A DNA stretch of 64,000 bases from Strix aluco (lineage: Eukaryota > Chordata > Aves > Strigiformes > Strigidae). The notes below the pieces were generated by a model. It was not told where the DNA came from and made no database searches. It saw only the letters and a list, made by a program, of their open reading frames with translations. Shown here piece after piece: positions 13,001-26,500 of the stretch (positions are counted from its first letter, which is position 1; every line of letters begins with the position of its first letter). The stretch spans positions 105,216,610 through 105,280,609 of the forward strand of contig NC_133934.1 of NCBI RefSeq assembly GCF_031877795.1, given 5' to 3'. A program made the position numbers and the translations under genes.

Positions 13001-13933
13001 TCTAGAGGCACAAAATTCTATTATTTATAGTGTCAGATTTGGCTTTCAGAGCCAAATTAAGAGCAGTAGCTCTTAAATGCAATTTTGCTTTGAGACCTAC
13101 ACTCCAGGTCTGCTCTGTGTAACAAGAATGGCATAAAACTTCAAGGAAATGCTCATAATTAAAACTTTCTTATTTGATTCCACACAGGGTAGATGGCTTT
13201 ATGCACTTTTGGCATGCCTTGAAAAACCTTTGCTACCTGAAGCTCACTCCCTTATTCGACAGCTGGCAAGACGATGCTCAGAAGTCAGAGTACTAGAGGT
13301 AAGATTTAATATAGCATTGTGCAAAGGACTTGCTGAACTTGGCACATTATTAAGAGGATGATTTTTCAGTTCTTGAAGTCTTGGTAAGTAATTTTGCACA
13401 TCCTAAGTTTGCTCAAGAATGAAGGGAAGATTACAAGCATGTAACATGGCATGTAACAGCTTTTCTATTTGACACAGGTAAATAATTTATTTTTCTTTCA
13501 GGAGAATAGGAATGAAGAACAAATATCAGCTCTGAACTTGATAATCTGCTTAGTTAGCAGGTAATGCAACTTACGTACCTAAAACAGTAAAGTATGTCCA
13601 GAAAAAGATGTGTGATTACTCTTGTGCTAACCTAGATTCTGTTAAAGTGGAAGTCAATTAAAGTACCCTGGGCCTGTGTAGCAAATATAACTGGCTAAAA
13701 GGACTTAAGATAAACCTAAGCTTAAAGTAAGCTTATTGGTTTCCTCAGAGGAGCCCCCTGAACTGCAAAGCCATAATTAGTGATAGAAACACTGAGAGAA
13801 GAGCTAGAAAGCAAGGGGTCTAACAACTCAGAGCAAAGTAAGGAGTTATGTTGCATTAGAGGTTTCTTACTGTTTTCCACTTCTCTCCATTAGGTACTTC
13901 GATCAGCGTGACTTGGCTGATGAGCCTTCCTAG
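6549..13933 (+). CDS. GEMIN2: GEMIN2, SMN-complex component (Gemin2/SIP1)
   Basis: Gemin2 binds SMN and clamps the five-member Sm ring during cytoplasmic assembly of spliceosomal snRNPs. Coding exons: 6549-6670, 7256-7340, 8522-8611, 10114-10173, 10336-10446, 11017-11061, 11799-11867, 13188-13298, 13502-13560, 13894-13933. All have GT-AG borders and joining phases, giving 263 residues (human about 280). Diagnostic motifs in order: LMPRLLPV and [18 protein letters not shown] (N-terminal Sm-contacting region), [94 protein letters not shown] and a C-terminal [12 protein letters not shown] that matches human exactly. The start at 6549 gives [11 protein letters not shown]; the frame is open further upstream, and human has a longer N-terminus, so a slightly longer product cannot be excluded. 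No lesion was seen. Confidence 0.97.
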
Positions 13934-14540
13934 GCTGCTTTGAGAATACCAAGTGTTTTGCGTTGCCATAGTACAACCAACATTACCAGAGTTAACAAGA
14001 AGAATGCACTTCAGGTTCAGACCAGAAGTACTATACAAGCCCTTCAGACCACCCTCACGATAATGCATTTGGGATAGCTATAAATAACTTAAGATGAGCG
14101 TTAGCATGAGATTGTCAATGTCTCTGATACCATCACCACCATCATTGTAAAACGGTCAATGAAATGTCTGGCATCATCTCTCAAGCTCCTGTCTCTGTAA
14201 ACTACATTCTTGGTTAGAAATTTTCACCACCTGAATAATTGTGGACACTGCTATTAGGTGAAGTCTGAGACTACATTACAAATTATTGTTCTTTATCTAT
14301 AAACACACACCTATTGAGGGCTTTTTTAATAAAAATGAAGCATTTTAAAGAGTGTTCTTAAACACTGTGGCTTTTCTCATTCTTCATACTATTTAACAGC
14401 AGCCTTACTATAGAAATCATAAGCACTGCTAAGCAATTCAACTATAGCCAGTAAGTTACTGAAACAATTATTTTTAGTAAAACGAACATTACTATTTCCC
14501 AAGTAGTCATATTGGTTTTAATAAACAGTTGCAGAAACCA
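13934..14540 (+). terminator. GEMIN2: GEMIN2 3'UTR with poly(A) signals
   Basis: AATAAA hexamers follow the stop codon at 14328-14333 and 14520-14525. The first gives a 3'UTR of roughly 0.4 kb. Which is used cannot be told from sequence alone. Confidence 0.6.
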
Positions 14541-16620
14541 GTGAAAATTACACAGCTGTATTCAGTGCTTTTAATAGAAATGTTAATTACATAGAATGAA
14601 CAAGCTTATTTCTGGTATGGTATCTTGACAAATATATTAGCTCACCTATTTATATATTTAATGTGGAATGCTTTGCCAAGGCTATCAGCATCTGCTTGGT
14701 ACATACAGGACTCCCTCTGGTTCTAATTATCTTCAATAATTAAAAATCCATGTTAAAGGAACTATGAATACTGCTGACAGCAGCAAACTGATACACAGTA
14801 TTAACTGACATCTGCTCTCTGTATATTGTAGAATTTAAGTCCCTCCCCTCACTATTAAAGGTAATCATTTACCACAACCAGTTATTGATAAACCTTTAAT
14901 ATGTCTTTGAATGATTGGCACTTTTGTATCTGGAATGGCAGTCTTAACTGTAAAGTGAAAAATCAAAGTGAATTATGCAACTACTAGTTTTAATTCTGGC
15001 ACTGAAAGTAACAATGATTCTGTATATGTTGATACTGAATGTCTACCATGCTGCAGATGCTTAAAATGTGATGACATTGAAACGTCCTTCTGTTAGACAT
15101 ACAGTGCAAGTTACATCTAGTCTCTTTAGTAGCGTTTGCAGCATATTGAAAGCAGGATGAGTTGGCAACTGAAGAACCCATGAAATGCGAGAATACTTAA
15201 GTTAGCTAATTCTCTAGCCCTACAGTTTCAAACAAATCTGAGTTCTAAAGGTGAACAACCACCCCAGCCTTCCTATAAACTACCAGTATAAGAAACCAGT
15301 GTTTTCCAGCAGCTGATCCCCACCAAGTACCACAGTACTGTAGTTACTTTTGTCTTTGCTAGTTCTATAAACAGTGGGACAGCATTCTGCTAGTTCCAAG
15401 TTCTGCTCTAGATGTTTCCTAGAACTATCAAGTTATTCAGCTACAACTAATCTGAACAAACATTCGCAGTACCTGAAAAGATCAGAATTTGGTAGTACCT
15501 TAAGCTCAAGTATAACAAACTCCTGGTCATCACAATTCAGAATCTAGAGCTTGACAGCCTGTAGCAGCTATCTAGAAAAGGCCTGGTGCATTACAAGCGC
15601 CACACCTTCCCTAGAGCTCAGGGAAGAACAGCTTCCCCTGTTCTTGCCCACCATGAAACTGGACGAAATACACTTCTCCCAACACAGAAGGCAGTTAAAA
15701 CAATCAAAGATGCTACTTTAACATGTTAGCTTTTCTAGTTAGCCTGTTACTTACTGGTCTCAAAGTAGAAACTGAATCACTGTCACAAGGCATTCTCACA
15801 CCATAAGTTTCTATCATCATTCATTTGAAAGTATAAGGCCTGAACCTGCCAATAGAAAAGCCTTACAGCAAAATTCATTAGAAGTTTTAACAAGATGTTT
15901 TCATGCTTACCTATGGCAAGGTATGTATTGTTACGCAAACCTTGTAACAAGTGGTATCTATCAAACCCCAATGTCCTCAAGAGTCTTGGTGATCTCTTTA
16001 TAGCTTCTTGCAGGCCTAATCATCTTCCTGCACACACTCATTACAGAAGTGAGTTGTAGCTAGCAATTAAAAACAATTATGTTAATACTGAGTTTATGCA
16101 CAAGATAAAACAAATTTCCTTCTTTGGCCACCATAGATTACCTTAGCTGTAAAATCATTCTGACACAAAAAACAGCTACTAATTTTAGGGAGGTAGGAGA
16201 AACTGTTTAACTATGTAGAAATAAATTGTCTTTTCTACCTGCCCATCATTCATACACAGGAACTGAGCCTCCACTGAACACCGCTAATGAAGGCTGTTGG
16301 TTCATGTGCTGATGGCTTCCTCAGAACAATACAAGAGCAAGTGCTGCCTCTCACTTCAGAGTGAATACGAAAAGGTAGCAGCTGGGCATTCATGTCCGGT
16401 GACACAAAACACATCAGTTTCTTATTCCAATTTAGTCTTGGCAAGGCTTTTACTCTGTTTTCAAAATGTGCCTCTGGTCTTCCATATATGTTGTTTTGGT
16501 AATTGAAATACTTTGCAGAAAACTTTTGAACAGACAGTTTTTACCATGAGGATGTTAATACTTTGGTATAGAATAAATTTCATACCAAGATACAAGGATA
16601 GTGTTAAGTTATTCTGATGA
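14541..16620. other. Region between convergent GEMIN2 and TRAPPC6B
   Basis: The DNA is AT-rich with no recognisable gene. It may hold a longer TRAPPC6B 3'UTR: minus-strand ATTAAA-type hexamers occur near 14895 and 14983. No repeat family was recognised. Confidence 0.5.
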
Positions 16621-16623
16621 ACA

Positions 16624-16629
16624 TTTATT
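16624..16629 (-). terminator. TRAPPC6B: Proximal TRAPPC6B poly(A) signal
   Basis: TTTATT on the plus strand reads AATAAA on the minus strand, about 100 bases past the TRAPPC6B stop codon. It would give a very short 3'UTR. Mammalian TRAPPC6B has a longer one, so a distal site is possible. Confidence 0.5.
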
Positions 16630-16728
16630 ATGTATTTTGGAATTGTGCTGCACACTGCTGTAATTTACAAGCTACATACAAAGCAGAACCAAGATACTGA
16701 ATCCACACACAAAAGATTTGAATGTGCT

Positions 16729-19700
16729 CTACATCTTCTGTATCATCACCTGAAATTTACCTGCAAAGAAAAAGCAAATTCAGATCAAAGTATCACCATT
16801 AGAGTTGTTTTTCCAAGTAATTATTTTCTTGTGATCATTTTGTTAGAAAAAATAGTAAGGAACATTTAAATTTTACAGTTTAATTATGAGCATCTAGCCA
16901 TTACTTAATTTAGCATTTAAATTTAACTCCAGCTGAACAGCTTTTTTCTTGCTTTTCTTTAAGTTGGTCCATGTCCCACATCACAACAGTTTTGTCAGTT
17001 AAATTTAAAATTTGTGTAAAGTCTGTGGAAATTTTTAAATCCACCTTAAACAGCTTGGGCAGTTACAATGGACTTCACTTACTAACTTTCTTAATGACTT
17101 CTGTAAAGAAAGAGCATGTATCTAGTTTTGTTTATCCTCACTTGTTCAAATAACCTTCTGGACATACACCCTTACGCATCTGATGCTTCCAAATGTAAAT
17201 ACAACTTTTTAGTTTTGCTTTCCACTCAGTATCAAGGAGGTTCACCCTCCGTCAGTATTTTCTAAACACGAAAGCATTTAGTGACAAGCCACATCCTGAA
17301 GTTCATACTGACTCCTATGGCCCAGCAAATTCAAACTAACCCCACCCTGACAAATACTTATACAGTAATGAAGTCAGTAAGGGAAGTTACCAAGTGAGCT
17401 AATAATTGAATAATCTGAGAACTACTTACATGCAGGCATTGATGAAACTTCAGCTGTTACAATACTCTTTATTCCCAAATTTGATAGGCCTCCTCTGATT
17501 AGTCCACAGGTAAATGCTAAATACTAAACATAAAGTTGCACTTTAACTAAGTGTCAAGGGTGAAGCTTGTTGCTAAAGATTGAAACTAAGTACTCAAGAA
17601 CAACACTTAACACTTGGACAATATAAAACTATGGGGGTTTTGTTACTATGCTTGAGAGACTTCATTATGTCTCTAATACATGAAAGCTCTGATATTTGGT
17701 ACAGCAGAGCTCACAATACAGATTTCTCTTGTTAGGAGGCACTATCTTGAATCACTTGTTTCTAATTCCATTAAACCTGTAAGAACTTAGTATCCTTAAA
17801 ACAATTATTCCAAAGACTTGGCTGAAATTAGCAACTGGTATTACAGTCAACAAAAGAGAAACAGTCCAAGATAGCATTTTTGCACAGGCTGCATCTTAGA
17901 AGGTGAGGGCCTGCAGATACTTAGAATATATGTTGCAAAACAGAAGAAACATCTCAAACAGCAGAAAAAATCCAAAGGGCAGTAGCCTGCAACTGTGATG
18001 ACTGAGAAGATCAAGAATTAAGAAGCCATAAAACAGAACTGAATGCCTCATTTCTTACATCCACCTGAACCAAAGTGCTTTCTAAGAAGTTCTGTAGAGG
18101 CACTGATTTTACATTTGTAAAACTATTATCCTAACTCAGCATCTACACTCAAAACTATTTTTAACTGGTGGAGGATCTTTCTGAATGTTCATATAATCTC
18201 AGAAGCTTGTTCTAGGTAACAAATAGCCATCTTTCAAATGTGTTTTGGAAATTTGAAAAAAAGCTTCTGAAAGCACACGCTTTCCAAAGAGAAAGAAAGA
18301 ATCTGTAGCAGACCAGCTCCTACCATCAAGTAACTCAAACACAACACAAAGTTTCACAATGACTATGAGCATTTCTCAAACCATAAATCAAATCCACTGT
18401 TCTGAAACAAGGTGCATTTCTAAAAAGCACAGGTTTTGGAGACTAAACTTCAGCTGCCCTTTTGAAGAGTTTGCATCCATTCAATTACAATATATAAAGT
18501 AGCTATTATGAATAGATCAAGACAATTCAAATCAAACTGGTAGATCCCAAGGATAAAATTGAAGGGTACCTTTGGTGCATGTTCTAAATACTGCTTTCCC
18601 GCAGACATTTGTGTCAAGAGACGAAATTTATTGTCTTGAAGGACATAAATACCCTGTTTTTTTTAAAACAAACAACTTTTTAGTTGAATATGCAGTAACG
18701 TGTAATCAACATTTTATGTGATTTTATGTGAAGGGATTTGATTTGTAGATACAATGTAAGTGTTCTCAGGTTGAAAAATTAAATTTTAGATTAAGTCATT
18801 TGTGATTTAAGTTTAAACTTATAATTTACTTTCATGAAATATCAAAGATACTTAACAGTGAGTTTACAACAAAACCCCTAGATAATAATATGAACAGTTA
18901 ACCCTAAAAACTGTTTATTTACATTCTTCTTGGAAGAGTCCTTCCAGTGCTCAGAAACAGTAGTTCCATACTAGAAAGTCTTTGTTAATGTATCAAATGC
19001 ACGCAAATTTTTACATTCAAATCTTAATTTTCATTTGGTATGCAATTCACTATTCTTATTCTCAAATTCAGTATTATCTTCTTTAATAGCAATACAGGCA
19101 ACAACACCCAGCAGATGATCAAATTAAAAGCCTACTGTTTTCTACATCACAATTTTGTGCCACAATATGCATTTTCATAAATATGAGTAAGTATGAACAC
19201 AGTATAGCTTAATCTACACCTGTCATTTTAATTTATTTGCTAATGACTGTGCTACTTTGGAACATCATAACCCTTTAAATTAAATTAAGGCTGTATATAT
19301 AATTGAGACCTAAGCTCAATACTGCAGCTTTCTTGGAATTCAAGATTTCCAAGGTAATGATTATCTGTTAAAGTTATTACTTGATAAACAGCTCACTGAA
19401 AAAGAAAGCCTATTTGGCACAATCCTTGTGCAAATTCCCTTGTTCTTACTTTGATACAATAGGAAAATGGCCATAAGAAAACCAAGTCTTTCCAAAAGGA
19501 AAAAGATTTTTTTACTCTAGTAAAATGGCTCCTTATATTATTTTGATCTTGCTTTACGAACTGTGGCTGTTGATATAGGAAAGGACATGGTCGGACTAGA
19601 TAATCTTCAAGGTCGTTTCCAACCTAGATGATTCTGTGATTCTGTGACATAAATACAACACAATGTCACGAACATGCAAATTTGGGAAGTTTTGCAGCTG

Positions 19701-21673
19701 TTTCATATACAAGTACATTCAGTAGAATGCAGCTAAGTCTCAACTGCTGAAAAATGTAAATATTCTTCAAAATTAAAAAAAATTACTTCAAGGCAGCCAT
19801 TCTATTTAAATAGATGTTAAAACAGTAATACCACTTTCTCACACTAGTTTTCTACTAGAATTTTCTGGGAGATACATAAAAAAGTTCCTGTTTAAGTGCT
19901 AACCCTTACTGTCCTGTCAGTTTTAACTGCAACAGCACATATGAAATTCAAAGCATTTAGTCTTTTCAAACAGGGTGGTAATAAAGACATCACAAGCAAT
20001 TATTAAATTGTATTCTGAAGCTACATGCTAACATGAATCTTAAGAACCTGCTTTTTAAACAAAACAAATAACATTTTGGGTTTCTTATCAGGTAATTCAT
20101 TCTAGACCAACAAAAATGCACTAGTAACTCAAAACTGTTACTGATCTTGTAAATTAAATCTTATTCTACAGCATTAGTACCTGATGATTAGTCCTTAGGT
20201 TATCTATCTGTTTTTTGAATACAGTTGTCCAAAAATCTTTGCAAATGAACTTCATAATATCCAACTCATCCTTGAACCTGGCAGTATCTTTTGTAAACCT
20301 AAGAGAAAAGTGAGAAATACATCATTAATGAAGATACACACAACTTGACTGATTAAACAGGAAAAGAAAATACGGAACAATGGTACTATGCAACATTATT
20401 TTTGAGGCTATTATAGAAAATAGTTTTCCAGCCATTGTACAGTATCACTCAAGTTGAAATACTTAATGCCATGATGCTAAAGAGCAACACAGTGTTATCT
20501 GAATACCTGCAACATGACAGCAGAATAAATGGTCTTAATTATATGATTATTAAAGACAGCTGCAGTGCAGTACAGAAAGATGCAAGGCACTCCATCAGTT
20601 TTATCTTCAACTAAATGTCTAAACAGAAGATAAACAAAAAGCTCACACCCATACTACTGCTTGGAAGGAGTCCTTCAAATATGCAAAAAAGCACTAACAC
20701 GTAGGAACAAGCACGTAAAACTTGTTCCTGTTCCCCAAAAAGGGACCTCTTTCCCTTGCTTATGTCAGAATTCTCTCCCTTTATCCTCCTTAGGGGCCTT
20801 TATCTGGCACTAAAGCACCACTTTATTCAACGAAAGCATGACTTCAGAAGCTCGAGTCTCCACAGGACCTCAAAACGAGGGCGCTGAAGTTGGATGTGCA
20901 GCAAGTCCTCGGGCATCCCCAAAGGGCCTGGGGAAACAAGGAGGCAATGTGCTTGTCGCTAAGTTCCAAGGACCGGAAGTGCTTTAGAAAAACTAGAGTA
21001 GCCAATCATAAAGTTATGTTTAAGAAAGAAATTAGAGAAGAAAATCATGAAACGTACCAGAAACAGGAAACATGCAAAAGTAGGTTTACAAAAAGTGCAA
21101 TTAAAAAGGATTGTAAATGTTAAAAGTAACCGACTCATTTTTCATGGCGGAAAGCACTGGGAAAAGACATACTCCAAAACCGTCCAGTGGCATTCAAGCA
21201 CAGCTCCCCACAAGAACGAGATGCCAAAAGAGAGGATGCCGGAACGCCTGCACGGCGTAACCCTCTGTCCACCCAAAGCAGCCAGCTGCTTCCACCGAGC
21301 GGGCGAACGTTCCTGACCCCAGCAGCCGTGGAAGGAGGGGGCGAGGGACCCCGCCCCGCAGGCGCAGCCGCGGCCGCCAGCCCCGGGAGCAGCAGAGGGG
21401 CGCTGCCAGGGGCCGGGGCGGGGCATGGCCGCGGCGGGGACTCACCTCTCGATCAGGCCCTGCCCGACGCGGAAGCCCATGCTCTCCAGCTTGGTGGTGC
21501 AGCGCCCGTTTTCCTGCAAGACACAAGGCGCCGCCGCCGCTTTACCCCGGCCGCTGCCGGGCGGCCCCCGGGGCGGCCCCGGCCCCACTCACCCCTTCGC
21601 CCTGCTCGGCGGCGCGGTATAGCCCCGCCACCATCTCGTTGTGCAGCAACAGGAATAGCGCCTCGTCCGCCAT
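16729..21673 (-). CDS. TRAPPC6B: TRAPPC6B, TRAPP complex subunit 6B
   Basis: This is a small Bet3-family subunit of the TRAPP tethering complexes, which act in ER-to-Golgi and intra-Golgi traffic. Coding exons in transcript order: 21673-21593, 21513-21446, 20298-20181, 18653-18570, 17523-17430, 16760-16729. Phases join cleanly to 158 residues, the same as human. Motifs in order: start [106 protein letters not shown] and C-terminal KFQVMIQKM (human ends in L). The last exon holds only 32 coding bases. The start codon sits in a GATGGCGGA context like the YY1 elements at many housekeeping starts. It is divergent from PNN, with start codons about 1.25 kb apart. Confidence 0.97.
19580..19647 (+). 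mobile_element. CR1 non-LTR retroposon 3'-end fragment
   Basis: The sequence GGTCGGACTAGAT, then a CTTCAAGGTC-like stretch and TTTCCAACCTAGATG, leads into two perfect copies of ATTCTGTG at 19631-19638 and 19639-19646. This is the 3' end of CR1, which terminates in an 8-bp microsatellite. It lies in TRAPPC6B intron 3 (between 18654 and 20180), antisense to the gene. The 5' boundary is approximate, and the copy is heavily 5'-truncated, as most CR1 insertions are. Confidence 0.85.
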
Positions 21674-23560
21674 CTCCGCTCCGCAGCGGAGATTCCCCGC
21701 GCCCGGCACCGGCCAGCTGCCGCCGGAGCCCGCTGCCGCCGCGCCGCCCCTTCCGGCTGGGCGAGGGCGGACAGCACGGTGCGATCGGGCCCGGGCACCC
21801 CCTGACGCTCTCGACCGAGGCGGAGTGGCAGCCTGACTGGTTCTCCCCCGCGGCCGCTGCCCGGGCAATGCCTGCCACGGCCGGCTGGTGCCGACCGGAG
21901 CCTCTCCCGAGGCGGGAAAGGGCCTTCGCGTTACCGCTTCCCAGAGCCCTCTGCCCCCTGCCAGCGAGGGCTGGGGCAGAGCTGGAGGGCAAACACGGCT
22001 CTTCTCTGCGGGGCTGCCGCTGCACTCCTGCCTGCCGAAACCGGGGGGGGCGGGGGGGTTTTATTGCCTTCCGAACGTCCCTCGTTCATTCGCCTGCCAT
22101 TTCCTGCCGCCGCAAAGCGGCAGCGGACTCCGCGCGGGGGGGCTCCCCCCCGGCCTCTCTGCACAAACAGCACCGGCTGCCCGGCGGGGAGGAGCGCAGG
22201 TAAACACCTCGCCACCCCGGGCGTCACGAGCAACGCCCGGTAACGGGGTTGTACAACCGCTCCCCGGGGAGCCAGTTGGCGAAGCCCAAGCTACGCAGCT
22301 GCGGGGGGAGGGCGGGCAGGCGCGGGGCCGCCCGTGAGACCGCCGCCCCCCGCCTGCGCGCCACCCTCAGTAACGTTCCCGCCTATTGGCTCGCCTGGCG
22401 CGGCGGCCTCTGTAGCGGAGCGGTGGTTGGCCCCCGCCCGAACCGCCCGCGTGCTGGCTGGCGGGCCACATCGCGAGTGGGAAAGGAGGATGCGTCCTAG
22501 GTGGGTGGGGATAAACGTCCTCGAAGTGGCTTTCTGATTGGGCTGCGGGAAATTGAGGCGTGAGTTCTCGTTAGTTCTCAGCGATGTCACTCCGGCGGTC
22601 CCCTTGGTGATTCGTAGAGCTGGCAGGCAGAGGTTTCCAGTAATTGGTCGTTGGTGATGCCAGTCTGCCTCTGAGCCCTGTAATTGGCGAGCGCCTTCGG
22701 TGAGCCTTTCCCGCGGGGCGTGCCCTTTCCTCTAGTGCCCGATTATTGGCGGTCGGCAGGTACCGCCGAGGGGCTATTGGCTGCTCCGGCCCGGCCCGCG
22801 GCTGCCGGAGTGGTGGGCCGCCAGGCGGGCCGCGCCGCGCGTGGGCGGGGCCTCTCCCCCCGCTCCCCCCCGTTACCCAGCGGTGCCTTGCGCTGGGCCC
22901 CGGCTAGGCCGCGCTGCGGGCGGGATGGCGGTGGCGGTGCGCGCGCTGCAGGAGCAGCTGGAAAAAGCCAAGGAAAGCCTCAAGCACGTGGACGAGAACA
23001 TCCGCAAGCTCACGGGACGGGACCCCAATGACGTGAGGTACGGCGGGAGGGGGGCGCCAGCGGGAGGAGCGGCCCGGGGACGGGGGGAGGCGTGAGAAGC
23101 GGCTAGGCCGGGGGGGGGGGGGGGGGGGGGAGGGGGCTGGTGTGCGCCGCGGTGTTGTCCGAGGCGGGGTGGGGTGGGGTGGGGTGAGGGGGGGTGTTGC
23201 GTGACGGGCCCGAGGGGCGGACGGCGAGGAGCTGCCCACAGGCCGCCGCCTCCGCGCCCTTCTCCCGGCCATCCCCGCTTCTCTGGCACAGCTCGGGGCG
23301 GGGGGGGGGGGGCGCTGGTGCTGCCCCGGTCTCGCTGGTTTGCTGGCGGCGTCTGCCCGTCGTGGTGGGGGTGGGGGAACACGAGCGTGGGTTGTGTGAG
23401 GGAACGGTCATGGCCGCGGGCGGCTGTGGCCGGGCGAGCGGCGGCGCCCCGCGGGGCGGGGGCAGGTACCACTAACAGTGCCCGCTGTTCCTTGCAGGCC
23501 CCCCCAAAACAGACTGTTAGCCATCACAGGCCCTGGTGGAGGTAGAGGGCGAGGGAGCTT
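21300..23560. promoter_or_regulatory. TRAPPC6B/PNN bidirectional CpG-island promoter
   Basis: A CpG-rich block of about 2.2 kb contains the first exons of TRAPPC6B (-) and PNN (+). Between them are six ATTGG pentamers, all in the same orientation, at 22385, 22537, 22643, 22683, 22745 and 22776. There is no obvious TATA box. The arrangement suggests a shared NF-Y-dependent housekeeping promoter. Confidence 0.75.
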
Positions 23561-26500
23561 ATTGCTAAGGTAAGGAGCTGTGGAAACGGGCAGCGGGGTT
23601 TCTTCCACCCTTTACCCTGGAATCAGTTTGCTGTCCTTCCACCAGCGTGTTTTATATTTCGTGTCTGACCCCGTTGCTCACTGCAGTGCTGTAACAGTAA
23701 GCAGGTACCAAAGCTGGCCTACAGGGCATTTGGGGTTTTATGTCACCACCTGAAATTTAAAGTACCTTCTCATTCTGAGTTATAACAACATTAAACTGGT
23801 GGTTTTCCCTAACCCTTTCAGCTCTTAGCCTGAAAAATAAGGGGGAACACCAAAGTTAAGGGGGGTGTTATGTGGTATCTGAGACTTTGTCCCTTTAAAA
23901 TCATCCAAAATCAGTCTTTTTGGTTATTAAGAAACTGGCAGCTCTTCCAGGAAGAATAGAAAGAGTTGAAGTTGACAGAAATTTTAAAACACACGTAGGT
24001 AAAACCACTAGTGTTTTGTTGTAGGTTTTCTTTTTTTTTTTGTTCCTCTTGTTTTCCTCCTTTCCCCCCCTGCCTCAAGTAGAAGGAAAAGGCTAATTTT
24101 TGTTCAGTAGTTATTTCTTAATGGAGTATGTAGTGGATTTTTTGTGAATTGCACTATTAAACTGCTGGTTAAGACTTAATACATCTTGAAAATTATTACA
24201 GATAGGAACACCTGAACATAATAGGGCTTCTTGTTTGAGTGTAGCAACTCAATTGCATAAGTGCAGTAATTCAAGCTTAAATTAGTTGGTCCACAAGCAG
24301 TATGTTTAAACACTTCCTTGCAGTAGTAATAGTAAACGATGATAGAGCTAGAGTAAAATTTATTGTTACATCATGACCACAAAGCCAAAATACAGTTTGA
24401 CTGTGCAGGCTTAAGGTGGACCTGGAGCTAGCCTAACTTGTTCTGACATCACAAGTGTTTTCTTTTTAGGCGTGGATTCTCGGATAGCGGAGGAGGACCC
24501 CCAGCCAAACAGAGGGATCTTGAAGGGGCATCCAGTAGGTGGGTTTAAAAACTGATGTAGAGAACTCACTTTATCAGAATGAAAATTTATAACAGTACAT
24601 TTAAAATGCTTAGATTCAATAACTTAATAACTGATGACTTTCACTGTCTTCTTCAGAGATTACCTATTCAAGACTTGTTGGAAATATATTTGGATTATAG
24701 CAATTGACTGTGGTGAAATCTTTTTTTTTTTTTTCATACCTTATAGCAATAATATAAAGATACAGCAATACAAAGATTCTTGGAATTTTTTGTTTTACTT
24801 GGTGTGCAGTCTGTTATGTTATACTCTGCCTAGTAGCCCAGATTTGTTTTACAGTAGACATGAATTATGACAGATCTCCTGTTTAATAAGTTGAACGCAT
24901 ACAGTGTGACAAGAGACTCAGATTTTGAGCTTTCACATCTGGATGCAGATCTGTCAGATATGACTGATAATAGTGAGCTTCATTCTATGGGCTCTTGGTG
25001 GTTCTTGACTAAAGCAAGGCTCACTTTTGAGTTAAAGCAAAATCAATACTGTGAAACAGCTTTCCCAGTAGTAAAGTGCTGTGCCACAAAACTGAGAGTG
25101 AAAGCTGAAAATAACTTCTGTTGAACACGCTGCCTAGTTGTTCTTTGTTAAAGCCTCGGTTCATCCAAGTTCTCAGGTCCTAAGCGCTCTGCCCCTCCTC
25201 ACCTGTTTTCTAGGTATTTGGTTAGGTAACTTGAATAGCATTTCACATTTGAAAAATCATACCAACCTTTCTATCTCAACACATTTAAATCTGTCTCATG
25301 ATCCCCCTATACCTGCAGCCATTTTAGAGATTCTGGAAAAAGCAAAGTACAAACATTAAAAACAAGAAATAAATTCCACAGTTATTCTAAAAAGTCAAAT
25401 ACAGTAGTAATGTGGACTCTTCTGGTTTACTTTACTGTGTAAGTTGTATTAAAACTTAAAGTGTTTTCTGTTGCTGATTTTTACCAACAGTCTGTAAAAT
25501 GCTACTTGCTGGTCATTGGAACAGTGGGGAGATTTTTACTGGAAGTGTTGGTTCTTCTCACTAGATATGCTGACTTGTATTTTTCTCATGTTAGAACAGA
25601 TGCTGTCCTAAATATATGTTCTCTAGTGACCACTAATGCTTTGTCTTTCTCAGGCTGGGTGGAGAACGTCGGACAAGAAGAGAATCACGCCAAGAAAGCG
25701 ACGCAGAGGATGATGATATTAAAAAGGTAATACATGATAAATGGAGCTGTGCAGGAAGAAACTTACTTATCTGGAACATGAGTAAAGTCGATTGTTTTTC
25801 TTTGTTGTAGCCAGCGTTGCCATCTTCTGTTGTTGCTACCTCCAAAGAGCGAACACGTCGAGACCTTATACAAGATCAAAATATGGATGAGAAAGGAAAA
25901 CAAAGGTACACAGAAACCTCTTTTAAGCACTAACATGTTACTTCTGAGTGCTAGCATAGGAAGTAGCTTTAGATTTTAAAAGTACAGATGCTGTTATGTA
26001 TCAAAGGGTGTTGAAGAGGTATCATAATGGTATAAAACTGAATTTAAAAAACATTCTCTCAAAATACTTCACAGCAGTAACAACACATTGTTCGCTTCAC
26101 CCACGACAGGGGTTCTGCTTCTCAGGCCACCTACAGGAATAGGTTTGCTAGTGCTGTTGCAACTGATCGTCTTTGAGTAAGACAAATATATATAGCTTCA
26201 TTGGTTACTTAACATTTTTGGACTGTTGCATTTGTCTTGGTACATCATTTATTTTGATGGTTGAAGGAGGCTTTTGGGTGTGGGTTTTTCCTTTTTCTGT
26301 TTTTCTAACACAGTAGTTCCATCATGTGTTTCTTTTCTCTTATTACTTTCAGACTCATTATTGTGTGTACATCTGACCTTCCTTTTGCCTCCTTCTTTTT
26401 AGATTCCTCCTATGTATATCTCCTTTTGCTATATTTTATTTGTGTCAGGGTAGCTCATTAAAATTCTTGCTGAAATACAGTTCTGTTGGGAAGAGGTGTT

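Noticed and set aside
21187-22203. 338-codon plus-strand open frame upstream of PNN
   Set aside because: It lies antisense across TRAPPC6B exons 1 and 2 and the shared promoter, with low-complexity translation. It is a by-product of GC composition.
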